DNA of 64,000 nt from Aquamicrobium aerolatum DSM 21857 (lineage in GTDB: Bacteria > Pseudomonadota > Alphaproteobacteria > Rhizobiales > Rhizobiaceae): contig NZ_FORF01000014.1 of the NCBI RefSeq assembly GCF_900113935.1, positions 41,857 through 105,856 of the forward strand. The letters run 5' to 3'. A model generated the notes under the pieces. The model ran no database searches. It saw only the letters and a program-made list of their open reading frames with translations, and was not told the DNA's origin. Made by a program: the position numbers and the translations under genes. This document shows positions 34,748 to 44,383 of this stretch, one piece after another (position 1 is the first letter of the stretch; each line of letters opens with the position of its first letter).

Positions 34748-35515
34748 CTAGCGCCGCTCGATGCTTGTGGCGGCAACGCGCACGGTTCCCACCTGCGTGC
34801 CGATATGCGCTTCCACCGGCGTGTAAAAGCCGGTGTTGCCGAGTCTGGCAAAGGAAATCGAAATCCGGCTTCGATTCTTGAGGTAGTCGACCTGATTGCG
34901 TCCTTGCTGATAACCCGCCACCGGAACGAATCGCACATTGCAGGTGACGACCGGCTCGCCGTCGCGTTGGGTTGTCTCCCGATGAGCGAACTGAAGGTCC
35001 GCGCGCAGTTCCCCGTCAAAAAACTTCACCGTCCGCGCGCAAACCTTGGCTGGATCATCCGTGCGCACCAACGTCGATGACAATGGGTCAAGAGCTGCCT
35101 GAAGTGCTGCCGGCGTTAACGGCACCCAGCGATCGCGCGTCGGCAGTTCTGGCTGGTTGACCACCTTGTGAACCCGATTGCCGGAAAAGCCGATCTGCGT
35201 GCGTCCCTTTTTGCTGCCCGACGTGTAGTCCAGCTCAAAAGAACGGGGCTGTGGTGCCTGCTTTCCGACCGCACCTTCCACTTTTGTGGTTGCGTTGGTG
35301 CGATCGAAGATGCGCGCAATGCCTGCACTGGCGACTGAGCCGGAAATCGAGAATCGGTTGCCGTTGAACGTGCTGTCAAAACTGCCCTTGCCGATGGGAA
35401 TGCCCAGCAGGGTCACGGAATAGTGTGCACGAAACGATTCCGTTTCCGCAGCCGCGATGGCTGGTGCACTGAGAAACGCACATAATAATACGAACAGATT
35501 GCGTGGACGCCGCAT
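34748..35515 (-). CDS. DUF3108 exported protein
   Basis: 255 residues from MRRPRNLFVLLCAFLS, with AAGAGAG five bases upstream; an ATG at 35530 would add five residues. Signal peptide cleaved near AIAAAE, followed by a beta-rich domain with YSVTLLGIPIGKGSFDS, VHKVVNQPELPTRDRWVPLT and NRSRISISFARLGNTGFYTPVEAHIGT (parts listed): the DUF3108 family of outer-envelope proteins with unknown role. Divergent from rpmB, as in many Rhizobiales. Confidence 0.87.
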   Translation of the reverse strand: MRRPRNLFVLLCAFLSAPAIAAAETESFRAHYSVTLLGIPIGKGSFDSTFNGNRFSISGSVASAGIARIFDRTNATTKVEGAVGKQAPQPRSFELDYTSGSKKGRTQIGFSGNRVHKVVNQPELPTRDRWVPLTPAALQAALDPLSSTLVRTDDPAKVCARTVKFFDGELRADLQFAHRETTQRDGEPVVTCNVRFVPVAGYQQGRNQVDYLKNRSRISISFARLGNTGFYTPVEAHIGTQVGTVRVAATSIERR

Positions 35516-35765
35516 GGATGCTCTCTTCATGGGTACAGGTGTCCCTTCCTGACCGTTCACCGGTAATCGGGTCATTGCCGAGCGATTTCGGCAATTGTAT
35601 GAGCCATGTTCCTGTGTGTGTCAGCGCAGCTTCTGCTTGACCGCAACGCGAAATGCCCTTATGGACGGGCAACTTTTTCTAAGGCCGCCTGAACTTGCCT
35701 GCGCGCCGTTTGCACATGGTGCGGCAGTTTGGCATGGCTTGGCAACAAAAACGAAGGTGCATGAA

Positions 35766-36062
35766 ATGTCCCGCGCTTGTGAACTGACCGGCAAGGCCGT
35801 GATGACTGGTAACACCGTTAGCCACGCTAACAACAAGAGCCGCCGCCGGTTTCTCCCGAACCTGTGCGACGTGACGCTGATTTCCGAAGCTCTCGGCCAG
35901 AACGTGCGCCTGCGCGTGTCGGCTGCAGCGCTCCGCTCCGTTGAGCATCGCGGTGGCCTTGATGCGTTCCTCGTGAAGGCTGGCACTGGCGATCTGTCGC
36001 AGCGCGCACGTCTGCTCAAGAAGCAGATCACCAAGAAGCTTGCTGAGCAGCAGGCAGCTTAA
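35766..36062 (+). CDS. rpmB: 50S ribosomal protein L28
   Basis: 98 residues starting [20 protein letters not shown], with [17 protein letters not shown] and [20 protein letters not shown], all typical of L28. The frame is open further upstream but L28 length and sequence fix the ATG at 35766. The 250-base gap before it holds the divergent promoters with the DUF3108 gene; I see no other feature there. Confidence 0.96.
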   Translation: MSRACELTGKAVMTGNTVSHANNKSRRRFLPNLCDVTLISEALGQNVRLRVSAAALRSVEHRGGLDAFLVKAGTGDLSQRARLLKKQITKKLAEQQAA

Positions 36063-36113
36063 TCAAGCTGTCTTTGGCAGGTTGACATGATTTCAGCGGG
36101 CGAAAGCCCGCTG

Positions 36114-36143
36114 TCTGGTTCCATAACCCAGGATAAAAAAATG
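36114..36143 (+). promoter_or_regulatory. PreQ1-I riboswitch overlapping the start codon of the queuosine-precursor transporter gene
   Basis: The 30 bases fit a minimal preQ1-I aptamer: stem CTGG / CCAG (36115-36118 with 36128-36131), loop TTCCATAAC, then an A-rich tail (GATAAAAAA) leading straight into the ATG at 36141. CAU in the loop (36122-36124) is complementary to the AUG, so the pseudoknot helix would include the start codon and close it when preQ1 is bound. An adjacent GNRA-type hairpin (CAGCGGGC-GAAA-GCCCGCTG, 36094-36113) abuts the aptamer. The regulated gene, a YhhQ homologue, is the expected target. Confidence 0.78.
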
Positions 36144-36761
36144 TCTCGTTTTGCGACGAATTGGCCCTTTGTGGCCGCGATGGCCATTGTCGTCATCTCC
36201 TCGAATTTCCTTGTACAATATCCGTTCGGATATTTCGGGCTTCAGGATCTTTTGACCTGGGGCGCGTTCACCTATCCGCTGGCGTTTCTCGTCAATGACC
36301 TGACCAACCGGCGTTTTGGCCCCGTGGCCGCGCGCAAGGTGGTCTATGTCGGCTTCGCCATTGCCGTGGTGCTGTCCATCTGGCTTGCAACACCCCGCCT
36401 CGCGGTTGCCTCCGGATCGGCTTTCCTTGTTGCTCAACTGCTGGATGTTCAGGTGTTCGACCGGTTGCGCGAACGCGTCTGGTGGATCGCGCCGCTGACC
36501 GGTGCCCTCATCGGCTCGGCTGTGGACACCGTGCTGTTCTTCTCCATCGCCTTTTCGGAGCGCTTTGCTTTTCTCGACACAGGTCTTGGCCGTGAAGACG
36601 GTTCGCTCGGCTTTGCCGTGCCATTCCTGTTCGGCGGCGAGGTGCCATTGTGGATGTCGCTGGCGCTGGGCGATTTTGCTGTCAAAGTTGGGCTGTCATT
36701 TGTGATGCTGGTGCCCTACGGCGCGCTTCTGAACATCATCCGCCCAACCCGCACAGTCTAA
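36141..36761 (+). CDS. Queuosine precursor transporter (YhhQ/VUT family)
   Basis: 206 residues from the ATG at 36141. Six predicted membrane segments; LTWGAFTYPLAFLVNDLTNRRFG is the VUT family signature (parts: TYPLAFLVNDLTNRRFG), with FDRLRERVWWIAPL, GSAVDTVLFFSIAF and ALGDFAVKVGLSFVML. Family members take up queuosine precursors (preQ0/preQ1) for tRNA modification. The preQ1-I riboswitch at its start supports this function strongly. Confidence 0.92.
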   Translation: MSRFATNWPFVAAMAIVVISSNFLVQYPFGYFGLQDLLTWGAFTYPLAFLVNDLTNRRFGPVAARKVVYVGFAIAVVLSIWLATPRLAVASGSAFLVAQLLDVQVFDRLRERVWWIAPLTGALIGSAVDTVLFFSIAFSERFAFLDTGLGREDGSLGFAVPFLFGGEVPLWMSLALGDFAVKVGLSFVMLVPYGALLNIIRPTRTV

Positions 36762-36766
36762 GCGAT

Positions 36767-36790
36767 CCCGCTCCCCACGAGTGGAGCGGG
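36767..36790. terminator. Hairpin between two convergent genes
   Basis: Perfect stem CCCGCTCC / GGAGCGGG with an eight-base loop fills the gap between the transporter and TIGR02302 genes. It lacks a T run on either strand, so it is a weak candidate bidirectional terminator. Confidence 0.4.
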
Positions 36791-36791
36791 C

Positions 36792-39266
36792 TTATCGCAT
36801 CTCCAGCAGGCGTTCGAGATAGTTGCGCTCCAGTTCCGGGCTCAAAGCATTGCCAAGGCGGCGACGGATTTCCTCGAGGATTTCGCGAGCCCGCTGCACG
36901 TCGATCTCGTCCGGCACGCGAACGCTGTTGCCAAAGTCGGGTCCGGTCGTCGCGCGGGGGCGGCCAAGCGGGTCGCGGTCGGCGTTTTGCTGACGTCCAC
37001 CCTGTTCGCCCTGTCCGTCTTCGCCCATCGCCTCCATCATCTGCTGCATCATGTCCTGTGCGCCCCGGCGAAGGGCTTCCAGCGCCTGTCCTTGCTCTCC
37101 AACCGCGCGCTCACCCTGACCTTGCCCGAGCGAACCTTCAGCCCGGCCCATCGCTTCACCGGCGTCGCCGAAACCTTCGCCTGGCTGCAGCCCCATGCCC
37201 TCCAGCGCCTGCCCAAGCTCCTGCAGCTGCTGCTGCAGTTCGCCCTGCTGCTGCTGTAGTTCGCGCAGCGCCTCGGTGAGCTCCTCCGGCGACATTTGGC
37301 CCTGTTGGCGCTGTTGCTGTTGACGAAATGTCTCGTTCATCAGTTCCTGCTGGCGCTGCATCATCTCGCCCAGCTTGTTCATCTGCTGGTGCATCTCGTT
37401 TTGCTGGCCCTGACCCTGCTGGCCCTGATTGCCAGCCTGCAGATTGTTCATCATCTCCTGCAATTGCTGCAGCATGGCCATCGCCTGATCCTGCGCACCG
37501 GACCGTGCAAGGTTTTCCAGCTCGTCCATCATCCGCTCCAGATCGCTCTGGCTCAGCTGCTGGGCATTGCCCGGCATCTGTTGCGACAGGTTCGGGTTCT
37601 CGAGCGCGCGCTCGGCCAGCTCCCGCATGAAGTCGCGCATGGCTTCACGCAGTTCGGTCATCAATTGCTGCAGTTCTTCGTCGCTGGCGCCATTTTCGAT
37701 CGCCTGTTTCAAGGCCTCCTGCGCCTGCCGCAGGCGCCGTTCGGCGGCACTGAGTGCGCCGTCTTCGATGGTCAGCGCCATGGTCCAGAGATAGTCGGCA
37801 ACGTCGCGCAATTCGTCGTCGCTCGTCGCCATACGCAGGCGTGTCATTGCTGCGACAATGCCGAGATAGTGCGCCAGTTCAGGGATCGTCTCCTCGGGGC
37901 GAAGGGTGATCGCATCCATCAACGCCAGCACATGGGGCTTGCGATTGGCGTCGAGAGCCAGAATCCGACGCTGTTCCACGAGTGCGCGCGCCAGCGGATT
38001 GGCGAAGCTGCGCTCCGGCAAGTTTAGGGTGAGGGTTTCACTCTCCGCTTCCTGTCCTGCCGCGTCCTTCGCCCACAGCTTCATTTCCACCTGTGAACCG
38101 GCCCAGGCGTGTTCGGTCAGGTCGCGCGACGTGCGGGCGCTGTGTTTGTCGTCACCGCGACGGGGCAGCGTCAGGGGCATTTCGGGCGCATCGTAAAGTG
38201 CGCGTGCAGCCGGGTCGGCCTCGCTCTGCTTGAACATCGCCATGGCTTGCGTCGCGCCATAGTCGTCCTCGATTTCATAGCTCAGTTCGAGCGCGCCGTT
38301 GACCGCACGCCGAGGCTCGTCAGTCAGCCGAATGACCGGTGCGCGGTCGGGGGTGACCGTGAACGCCCAGCGGCGCAAATCATCGCCATCGGCCTGCAAT
38401 GTCACCATCCCGTCGGCGACCAGCGTCGTGCCAAACTGACGGGCGAGGGTGCCTGCGGCTTGCGCCGCTGACACGTCCTTTGAAGCCGTGATGTCCATGG
38501 CCTCAGCGTCGTTTGCAGCGAGCCAGGACAGCGTTTCTTCGCCGGAGCCTCCGGCCACGCGCACGGCAAGCTCGCTACCCGCCGGCACATTGAACACCGG
38601 AATTTCTGCGCTGGTATCGGCGGTCAGAAAAAGCGGCGCACGACCGGTATAGGCGGGTGGCGTGACCCAGGCATCGATGCGCGCGGCGACAGAATTTGCG
38701 CTGGAATGGCTGCGGAAAGCATCGGCAGGGGTGCCGCCCTGCGGACCAAGCGAAAACGCAAAGGCGATCACAAGAAGCAGCGCTGCCGCAGCGCGGACGC
38801 CCCAAGGGTCTCGTTCAGGAACGCGGGTGCGCGGCATGTCGCCAGAAAGCCGCCCAAGCCGTTTTGCCATGCGCTTCTGGTGTTCTTGCCATAGCGCCTG
38901 CGCGAAGCTGTCTTGCGATGCCGACGACAAGGTGTCTGTCTGGGTCAGCAGCGGCGCATGGTCGAGAAGGTTGACCCGTTCGATGCGGCGGTCGATCTCG
39001 GCGACAGAAGGTTTGCGGAAGAAGCGCAGCGGGTAGAGGCTGGCGAACGCAGCAAGCGCGAGCGCAATGATCAAAATCACCCGCGCCCAATCCGGCAGCA
39101 GCTTAAAGATGCCAAGCCATGACAGGCTGAGGAACAGGCTGAGCACGATCAGGACTGGCAGCACCAGCGGCCACAACCTCTCGATCACCACCGTAGCACG
39201 CACTGCCGCACGGGTGTGCGACAGCCGCGTCAGCAGGCCAGTGGTGCCATCGGTGCCGTTCGCCAT
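36792..39266 (-). CDS. TIGR02302 family membrane protein
   Basis: 824 residues. Two or three membrane helices near the N-terminus (about 29-50, 55-75 and 155-175), a large periplasmic-like middle (180-520), and a long Gln/Met/Gly-rich helical region (about 560-760) dense in QQ repeats, then RARATTGPDFGNSVRVPDEIDVQRAREILEEIRRRLG (parts: GPDFGNSVRVPDEIDV, QRAREILEEIRRRLG). The layout and lysA linkage are those of the TIGR02302 family of Alphaproteobacteria. Function unknown. Confidence 0.9.
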   Translation of the reverse strand: MANGTDGTTGLLTRLSHTRAAVRATVVIERLWPLVLPVLIVLSLFLSLSWLGIFKLLPDWARVILIIALALAAFASLYPLRFFRKPSVAEIDRRIERVNLLDHAPLLTQTDTLSSASQDSFAQALWQEHQKRMAKRLGRLSGDMPRTRVPERDPWGVRAAAALLLVIAFAFSLGPQGGTPADAFRSHSSANSVAARIDAWVTPPAYTGRAPLFLTADTSAEIPVFNVPAGSELAVRVAGGSGEETLSWLAANDAEAMDITASKDVSAAQAAGTLARQFGTTLVADGMVTLQADGDDLRRWAFTVTPDRAPVIRLTDEPRRAVNGALELSYEIEDDYGATQAMAMFKQSEADPAARALYDAPEMPLTLPRRGDDKHSARTSRDLTEHAWAGSQVEMKLWAKDAAGQEAESETLTLNLPERSFANPLARALVEQRRILALDANRKPHVLALMDAITLRPEETIPELAHYLGIVAAMTRLRMATSDDELRDVADYLWTMALTIEDGALSAAERRLRQAQEALKQAIENGASDEELQQLMTELREAMRDFMRELAERALENPNLSQQMPGNAQQLSQSDLERMMDELENLARSGAQDQAMAMLQQLQEMMNNLQAGNQGQQGQGQQNEMHQQMNKLGEMMQRQQELMNETFRQQQQRQQGQMSPEELTEALRELQQQQGELQQQLQELGQALEGMGLQPGEGFGDAGEAMGRAEGSLGQGQGERAVGEQGQALEALRRGAQDMMQQMMEAMGEDGQGEQGGRQQNADRDPLGRPRATTGPDFGNSVRVPDEIDVQRAREILEEIRRRLGNALSPELERNYLERLLEMR

Positions 39267-39363
39267 GCGTCCCTTCCGCGAAATCGCGTCATTTCATCGT
39301 GCCGAAGATAGCACTAAACAGGGCGAAGGCGAGGCGGCCAACAAATCGTGATGCCGTGCGACC

Positions 39364-40629
39364 TCAAAGCCAGTCGGGCATGGAATCCATGCCGATCAGT
39401 TCCTCATAGGTCGGGCGCGGGCGCACGACGTGGAAGCGGTCGCCATTGACCAGCACCTCCGGCACCAGCAGGCGGGTGTTGTAGGTCGAGGCTTGCGTCG
39501 CGCCATAGGCACCAGCGGTGGAAACGTAGATCAGATCGCCGGTTGCCAGCTTCGGCAGGTCGCGGTCGAGGCCAAGATAGTCGCCGGTCTCGCACACCGG
39601 GCCAACCACGTCTGCGATCAGGCGCGGTGCGTCGGCCGGTTGCTCGATCACCGGCTGAATTTCGTGGAACGCGTCATAGAGTGTCGGGCGGATCAAGTCG
39701 TTCATCGCCGCGTCGACGACGAGGAAGTTCTTGGCGTCGCCTTCCTTGACGAAGATCACCTGCGAAACGAGAATTCCCGCGTTGCCGGAAATCAGCCTTC
39801 CCGGTTCGAACATCACCTTCATGCCAAGCGGCTTGACATGGCGCTTGACCATTTGAGCGTATGCGTCCGGCAAAGGCGGGGGTGTGTTGTCATTGCGATA
39901 GGGAACGCCGAGGCCGCCACCCAAGTCGATATGCGAGATTGGATGACCGTCTTCCTGCAGCGTCTTCGTCAACTCCACCAGCAGTGAAATTGCATCGTCG
40001 AACGGCTGCAGTTCGGTGATCTGACTGCCGATATGCATGTCGATGCCAGTAATCGCCAGACCGGGCAGGCTGGCGGCCTTGGCGTAGGCCGCGCGCGCGT
40101 CCTTCCAGGCGATACCGAACTTGTTTTCCGACTTACCGGTCGAGATCTTCTTGTGCGTCTTGGCGTCGACGTCCGGATTGATTCGCAGCGAGATCGGCGC
40201 CGTGTGTCCGGTCGCAATAGCGCGCGCCGACAGTGCTTCCAGTTCCGGCAATGATTCCACGTTGAAGCAGTGGATGCCGGCTGCGAGCGCGTAGTCCATT
40301 TCCTCGGCGGTCTTGCCGACGCCGGAGAACAGCACCTTGCTTGCCGGAACGCCTGCAGCCAATGCGCGACGCAACTCGCCGCCTGAAACGACATCCGCTC
40401 CCGCGCCAAGACGAGCCAGCGTGGCGATCACTGCCTGGTTCGAGTTCGCCTTGACCGCAAAGCAGACCTGCGCGTCAATGTCGGAGAAAGCGCCGGCAAA
40501 GACATTATAGTGCCGGGTCAGGGTCGCCGTGGAGTAGCAGTAGAACGGCGTGCCGACGGCCTCGGCAATCGCAGGCACCGAGACGTCTTCGGCGTGCAGG
40601 ACGCCGTTGCGATATTCAAAATGGTTCAC
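39364..40629 (-). CDS. lysA: Diaminopimelate decarboxylase
   Basis: 421 residues, the usual length. Fold-type III PLP enzyme: VCFAVKANSNQAV with the PLP Lys60, VVSGGELRRALAAG, INPDVDAKTHKKISTG, IDLGGGLGVPYR, EPGRLISGNAG, and VGPVCETGDYLG with the catalytic Cys of the dimer interface. Makes L-lysine from meso-diaminopimelate. A small lipoprotein gene sits immediately upstream and argH before that, a conserved argH-lptM-lysA order. Confidence 0.96.
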   Translation of the reverse strand: MNHFEYRNGVLHAEDVSVPAIAEAVGTPFYCYSTATLTRHYNVFAGAFSDIDAQVCFAVKANSNQAVIATLARLGAGADVVSGGELRRALAAGVPASKVLFSGVGKTAEEMDYALAAGIHCFNVESLPELEALSARAIATGHTAPISLRINPDVDAKTHKKISTGKSENKFGIAWKDARAAYAKAASLPGLAITGIDMHIGSQITELQPFDDAISLLVELTKTLQEDGHPISHIDLGGGLGVPYRNDNTPPPLPDAYAQMVKRHVKPLGMKVMFEPGRLISGNAGILVSQVIFVKEGDAKNFLVVDAAMNDLIRPTLYDAFHEIQPVIEQPADAPRLIADVVGPVCETGDYLGLDRDLPKLATGDLIYVSTAGAYGATQASTYNTRLLVPEVLVNGDRFHVVRPRPTYEELIGMDSMPDWL

Positions 40630-40640
40630 CGAAGCGGTTC

Positions 40641-40853
40641 CTAGATGAGGCTGTCGAGAATGAAGCGCTTGTCCTGCACCGGAGCTTTTGGCTCCGGTGG
40701 CAGGGGCTGGTTGTTGCGTTCGGCTTCGCGCCGCGCCTCGATTGCTGCCTCATAGGGCGTATCGAGCGTCCCTGGGCGGCGGCCGCAGGCCGTCACCACG
40801 GTGGCAATTGCTGCGAGCAGCAATGTGGTCCTCAGAATATGTGGCGCGCGCAT
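40641..40853 (-). CDS. lptM: LptM-like small lipoprotein
   Basis: 70 residues. Signal peptide ending in the lipobox VTAC (Cys23), then GRRPGTLDTPYEAAIEARRE and a Pro-rich C-terminus. LptM lipoproteins (formerly YifL) help the LptDE LPS translocon mature and are usually encoded next to lysA; both fit. Lies 11 bases before lysA on the same strand. Confidence 0.82.
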   Translation of the reverse strand: MRAPHILRTTLLLAAIATVVTACGRRPGTLDTPYEAAIEARREAERNNQPLPPEPKAPVQDKRFILDSLI

Positions 40854-40905
40854 GAGCCTGTCCGTCTTGCGTGTTCGTTACGGTTGTGTAGCGAAAATTC
40901 GCCGC

Positions 40906-42309
40906 TTACGCACCCTGTTTGAGACGCTTGCGCCAGTAGCGGGTCTGGCGACGGACTTCCTGTGGCGCGGTGCCGCCGAAGGACGAACGGCTTTTGACCG
41001 AGGCGTTGACCGACAGCACGTCGAAGATCGAGTCGTTGATGCGGCTGTCGATTGCCTGCAGGTCGGTCAGTGCAAGTCGTTCCAGCGGCAGCTTCTTTTC
41101 TTCGGCCAGCGCCACGGCGCGGCCGGTAACGTGATGCGCTTCGCGGAAGGGCAGGCCCGCCTCGCGCACGAGCCAGTCGGCAAGGTCCGTCGCGGTCGAA
41201 TAACCCGATCCGGCTGCCTTCTTCATCGCGGCAGTGTTGATCGTCATGTCGCGCACCATGCCGGTCATCGCTGCAACCATCAGGTCGAGCGTTTCAGCTG
41301 CGTCGAACACGGCTTCCTTGTCTTCCTGCATATCCTTGGAATAGGCCAGCGGCAGGCCCTTCATTACGGTCAGCAGGCCGATCAGATGACCGTTGACGCG
41401 GCCGGTCTTGGCGCGCACCAGTTCGGCTGCGTCCGGGTTCTTCTTCTGCGGCATGATCGATGAGCCGGTCGAGAACTGGTCCGAAAGACGGATGAAGCCG
41501 AATTGCGGCGTCGACCAGATGACGATCTCTTCCGCCAAGCGGGACAAATGGGTTGCGCAGATTGCGGCAGTGGAGAGAAACTCCAGCGCGTAGTCGCGGT
41601 CGGACACGCTGTCGATCGAGTTGCGGGTCGGCTCGCGAAAGCCGAGCGCCTTTGCAGTCATCTGGCGGTCGATCGGGAATCCGGTGCCGGCCAGCGCGGC
41701 TGCACCCAGCGGCGATTCATCCATCCGGCGGATTGCGTCGCGAACGCGCGACAGGTCGCGGGCAAACATCTCGACATAGGCCATGCAGTGATGGCCGAAG
41801 GTTACCGGCTGCGCGGTCTGCAGATGGGTGAAGCCCGGCATCACCGTTGCAGCATGCTCTTCGGCGCGATCCAGAAACGCCTCGATCAGCCCGACAAGGG
41901 CATTGGCGGTGCGCTGCAGCTCTTCCTTGACCCAAAGGCGGAAGTCGAGCGCAACCTGGTCGTTGCGCGAACGCGCAGTATGAAGGCGACCGGCTGACGG
42001 CCCGATCAGATCGGCAAGGCGCGCCTCGATGTTCATGTGAATGTCTTCGAGCCGTGCCGAGAATTCAAAGGTGCCAGCTTCGATCTCTGACAAGATCGTG
42101 TTCAGGCCTTCAGCGATTTTCTTTTGATCTTCCGCTGAAATTATGCCGGTTTGAGCCAGCATTTCAGAGTGGGCAATCGAACCGCGGATGTCCTGCGTGT
42201 AAAGCTTCTTGTCGAAGCTGATCGAAGCGTTGATCGCTTCCATGATCGCTGCTGGGCCCGAGGCAAATCGTCCGCCCCACATCTGGTTGCTGGCCTTGTT
42301 CTCGCTCAT
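40906..42309 (-). CDS. argH: Argininosuccinate lyase
   Basis: 467 residues from [19 protein letters not shown]. The fumarase/aspartase-superfamily signature [16 protein letters not shown] is present, with [17 protein letters not shown] and [18 protein letters not shown]. Splits argininosuccinate into arginine and fumarate. A much longer open frame exists upstream, but it is antisense to the divergent thioredoxin gene, so the family start was chosen. Confidence 0.96.
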   Translation of the reverse strand: MSENKASNQMWGGRFASGPAAIMEAINASISFDKKLYTQDIRGSIAHSEMLAQTGIISAEDQKKIAEGLNTILSEIEAGTFEFSARLEDIHMNIEARLADLIGPSAGRLHTARSRNDQVALDFRLWVKEELQRTANALVGLIEAFLDRAEEHAATVMPGFTHLQTAQPVTFGHHCMAYVEMFARDLSRVRDAIRRMDESPLGAAALAGTGFPIDRQMTAKALGFREPTRNSIDSVSDRDYALEFLSTAAICATHLSRLAEEIVIWSTPQFGFIRLSDQFSTGSSIMPQKKNPDAAELVRAKTGRVNGHLIGLLTVMKGLPLAYSKDMQEDKEAVFDAAETLDLMVAAMTGMVRDMTINTAAMKKAAGSGYSTATDLADWLVREAGLPFREAHHVTGRAVALAEEKKLPLERLALTDLQAIDSRINDSIFDVLSVNASVKSRSSFGGTAPQEVRRQTRYWRKRLKQGA

Positions 42310-42346
42310 CGTGGTACGGCCCCCGAAAGACTGACTGGAGTGATTG

Positions 42347-43015
42347 ATGGCAAACGGAAAACTCCACCTGCCCGCTGGACGGATGATCGCGGTGGCAATC
42401 GTGGCCGGCATGAGTGTCGGCGCGCTTGGCGTATACCTGTTCGGAGGCCTGTCTGGCAACAACACGCAATTGGTTGCGGCCAGTGAATCGAGTGGCGCGA
42501 CCTGTCCGGCGCGCGACGACAAGATCGCCGCCGTCGATGCCGCCGCACGTGGCGAGGTTGCAGCCATGCTCGCCAGCAAGCCGCCGCGTGCTCTGGGGGA
42601 TCTTGCCTTCAACGCTCCTGATGGCACGCCGATGACTGTTGCTGACTTGGCAGGGAAGACCTTGCTGATCAATCTTTGGGCGACATGGTGCGCACCTTGC
42701 CGTCATGAAATGCCGGCGTTGAACCAGCTTCAGGAAGAAATGGGCAGCGACAAGTTCGAGGTGGTGGCGATCAATGTCGACACGGGCAGCGATGACAAGC
42801 CCAAGGCCTTTCTTTCGGAGACCGGCGTTGATGCGCTCGGCTACTACCGCGAATCAACGCTGGGCCTTTTCAACGATCTGAAGCGTCGAGGCCTCGCCTA
42901 TGGCTTGCCGGTCACGCTTCTCGTCGATGAAGAGGGCTGCCTTCTTGCCAATATGAACGGCCCCGCGGAATGGGCCAGCCCTGATGCAAAACGGCTGATT
43001 GAAGCTGCCATGTAA
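42347..43015 (+). CDS. TlpA-family thiol:disulfide interchange protein
   Basis: 222 residues (ATG at 42347, TGGAG upstream; a TTG one codon earlier is possible). A membrane anchor (about 13-36) precedes a periplasmic thioredoxin domain with catalytic WCAPC at 114-118, [18 protein letters not shown] and [14 protein letters not shown], as in TlpA of Bradyrhizobium, which reduces Sco/CoxB during cytochrome oxidase assembly. The divergent position beside argH is conserved in Rhizobiales. Confidence 0.9.
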   Translation: MANGKLHLPAGRMIAVAIVAGMSVGALGVYLFGGLSGNNTQLVAASESSGATCPARDDKIAAVDAAARGEVAAMLASKPPRALGDLAFNAPDGTPMTVADLAGKTLLINLWATWCAPCRHEMPALNQLQEEMGSDKFEVVAINVDTGSDDKPKAFLSETGVDALGYYRESTLGLFNDLKRRGLAYGLPVTLLVDEEGCLLANMNGPAEWASPDAKRLIEAAM

Positions 43016-43016
43016 G

Positions 43017-43050
43017 AAAAGAGCCTCGAAACAATTTTCGAGGCTCTTTT
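43017..43050. terminator. Bidirectional intrinsic terminator between tlpA-like and livM
   Basis: A near-perfect 14-15 base-pair stem (AAAAGAGCCTCGAAA with TTTTCGAGGCTCTTTT) and a short loop, with T runs on both strands. It serves both convergent genes. Confidence 0.85.
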
Positions 43051-43057
43051 GATCGGC

Positions 43058-44383
43058 TTATCGTTTCTGGATTGACGGTGCGCCCCGCTCGGGGATCAGC
43101 CCCCTTGGTGCGAAGCGCAGCATCAGGAGCAGGATTAGCCCCATCAGCAGCGGTCGCATATAGGGTGCCGCGTCAGCCAGATGCAGCTTTACCGGGTTTG
43201 TTGCTGCCATGCCCGATGTCAGAAGCGCCATCAGCCAGGCGCCGACCGGCTCGGCTTCCACCCAGACGAACCAGATCAGGAATCCGCCAAGAACCGCACC
43301 CCAGTTGTTGCCCGAGCCGCCAACGATCACCATCACCCAGATGAGGAAGGTGAAGCGCAGCGGGTTGTACTGGCCCGGCGTGAACTGCCCGTCGAGTGTG
43401 GTCAGCATCGCGCCGGCAATGCCGATCACCGCCGAACCCAGAACGAAGATCTGCAAATGCCGCCCGGTCACGTCCTTGCCCATCGCTTCAGCCGCATCGC
43501 GGTTGTCGCGGATGGCGCGCATCATCCGGCCCCATGGCGAGTTGAGTGCGCGTTCAGCCAGCCACATCAGGATGATCAGAACGAGCGCGAACAGGATCGC
43601 ATAGGACAGGCGGACATAGATCGCCGAGAAGAAGATCGGATTGGTGCCAAGCTTGGCGGAGAGGTCGATGAACCACTGAGCCTGTTGCAACTGGACTTCA
43701 TACGCGACGGGACGGGGCAGGCCCGAGACGTTTTTCACGCCGCGTGTCAGCCATTCCTCGTTGCGCATGATGGCAATGATGATTTCCGAAATGCCCAGCG
43801 TTGCGATGGCAAGGTAGTCGGAGCGCAGGCCCAGCGCGATCTTCGCGACCAGCCATGCGGCTGCCGCCGCGAAAATGCCACCCACCAGCCACGAGAACAG
43901 GATCGGCAGGCCAAGCCCGCCGAGATAGCCGGTTCGCGCAGCATCGACCGCCTCGATCGCTTCGACCGCAGGGTCGAAGAAGGTGCGGGTGATGAAGTAA
44001 CCTGCCACTGCCACCAGCAATGTCGAAACGGTGCGCATGACACCGCGTGTGCGCGAGCGCACGAAGATGACTGCGGCGATTGTTCCGATCAGCGCCAGCA
44101 GCGTGAGGCCGATCCCGGTTCCGCCTGCCTGCCATGCGCCAGGCACTGGCGGCATCGAGGTCAGCACGGCTGCAATGCCGCCGAGCGCGGCAAAGCCCAT
44201 GATACCGACGTTGAACAGGCCGGCGTAGCCCCACTGCATGTTCACGCCCAGCGACATGATCGCGGAGATCAGGCACAGGTTCATGATCGTCAGGCTGAGT
44301 GTCCAGCTCTGCATGACGCCAACAATGGCCAGAAGCAGTGCCATGCCGGCATACAGGAAAATGATGCGCTGTGTGTTGCTCAT
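43058..44383 (-). CDS. livM: Branched-chain amino acid ABC transporter permease LivM
   Basis: 441 residues. Ten or more transmembrane helices; LCLISAIMSLGVNMQWGYAGLFNVG is the LivM entry motif (parts: IMSLGVNMQWGYAGLFNVG), AIRDNRDAAEAMGKDV is the coupling EAA-like loop, and VMVIVGGSGNNWGAVLGG ends the fold. A longer second periplasmic region than in E. coli LivM, as common in Rhizobiales. Its ATG overlaps the livH stop by four bases. Confidence 0.92.
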   Translation of the reverse strand: MSNTQRIIFLYAGMALLLAIVGVMQSWTLSLTIMNLCLISAIMSLGVNMQWGYAGLFNVGIMGFAALGGIAAVLTSMPPVPGAWQAGGTGIGLTLLALIGTIAAVIFVRSRTRGVMRTVSTLLVAVAGYFITRTFFDPAVEAIEAVDAARTGYLGGLGLPILFSWLVGGIFAAAAAWLVAKIALGLRSDYLAIATLGISEIIIAIMRNEEWLTRGVKNVSGLPRPVAYEVQLQQAQWFIDLSAKLGTNPIFFSAIYVRLSYAILFALVLIILMWLAERALNSPWGRMMRAIRDNRDAAEAMGKDVTGRHLQIFVLGSAVIGIAGAMLTTLDGQFTPGQYNPLRFTFLIWVMVIVGGSGNNWGAVLGGFLIWFVWVEAEPVGAWLMALLTSGMAATNPVKLHLADAAPYMRPLLMGLILLLMLRFAPRGLIPERGAPSIQKR

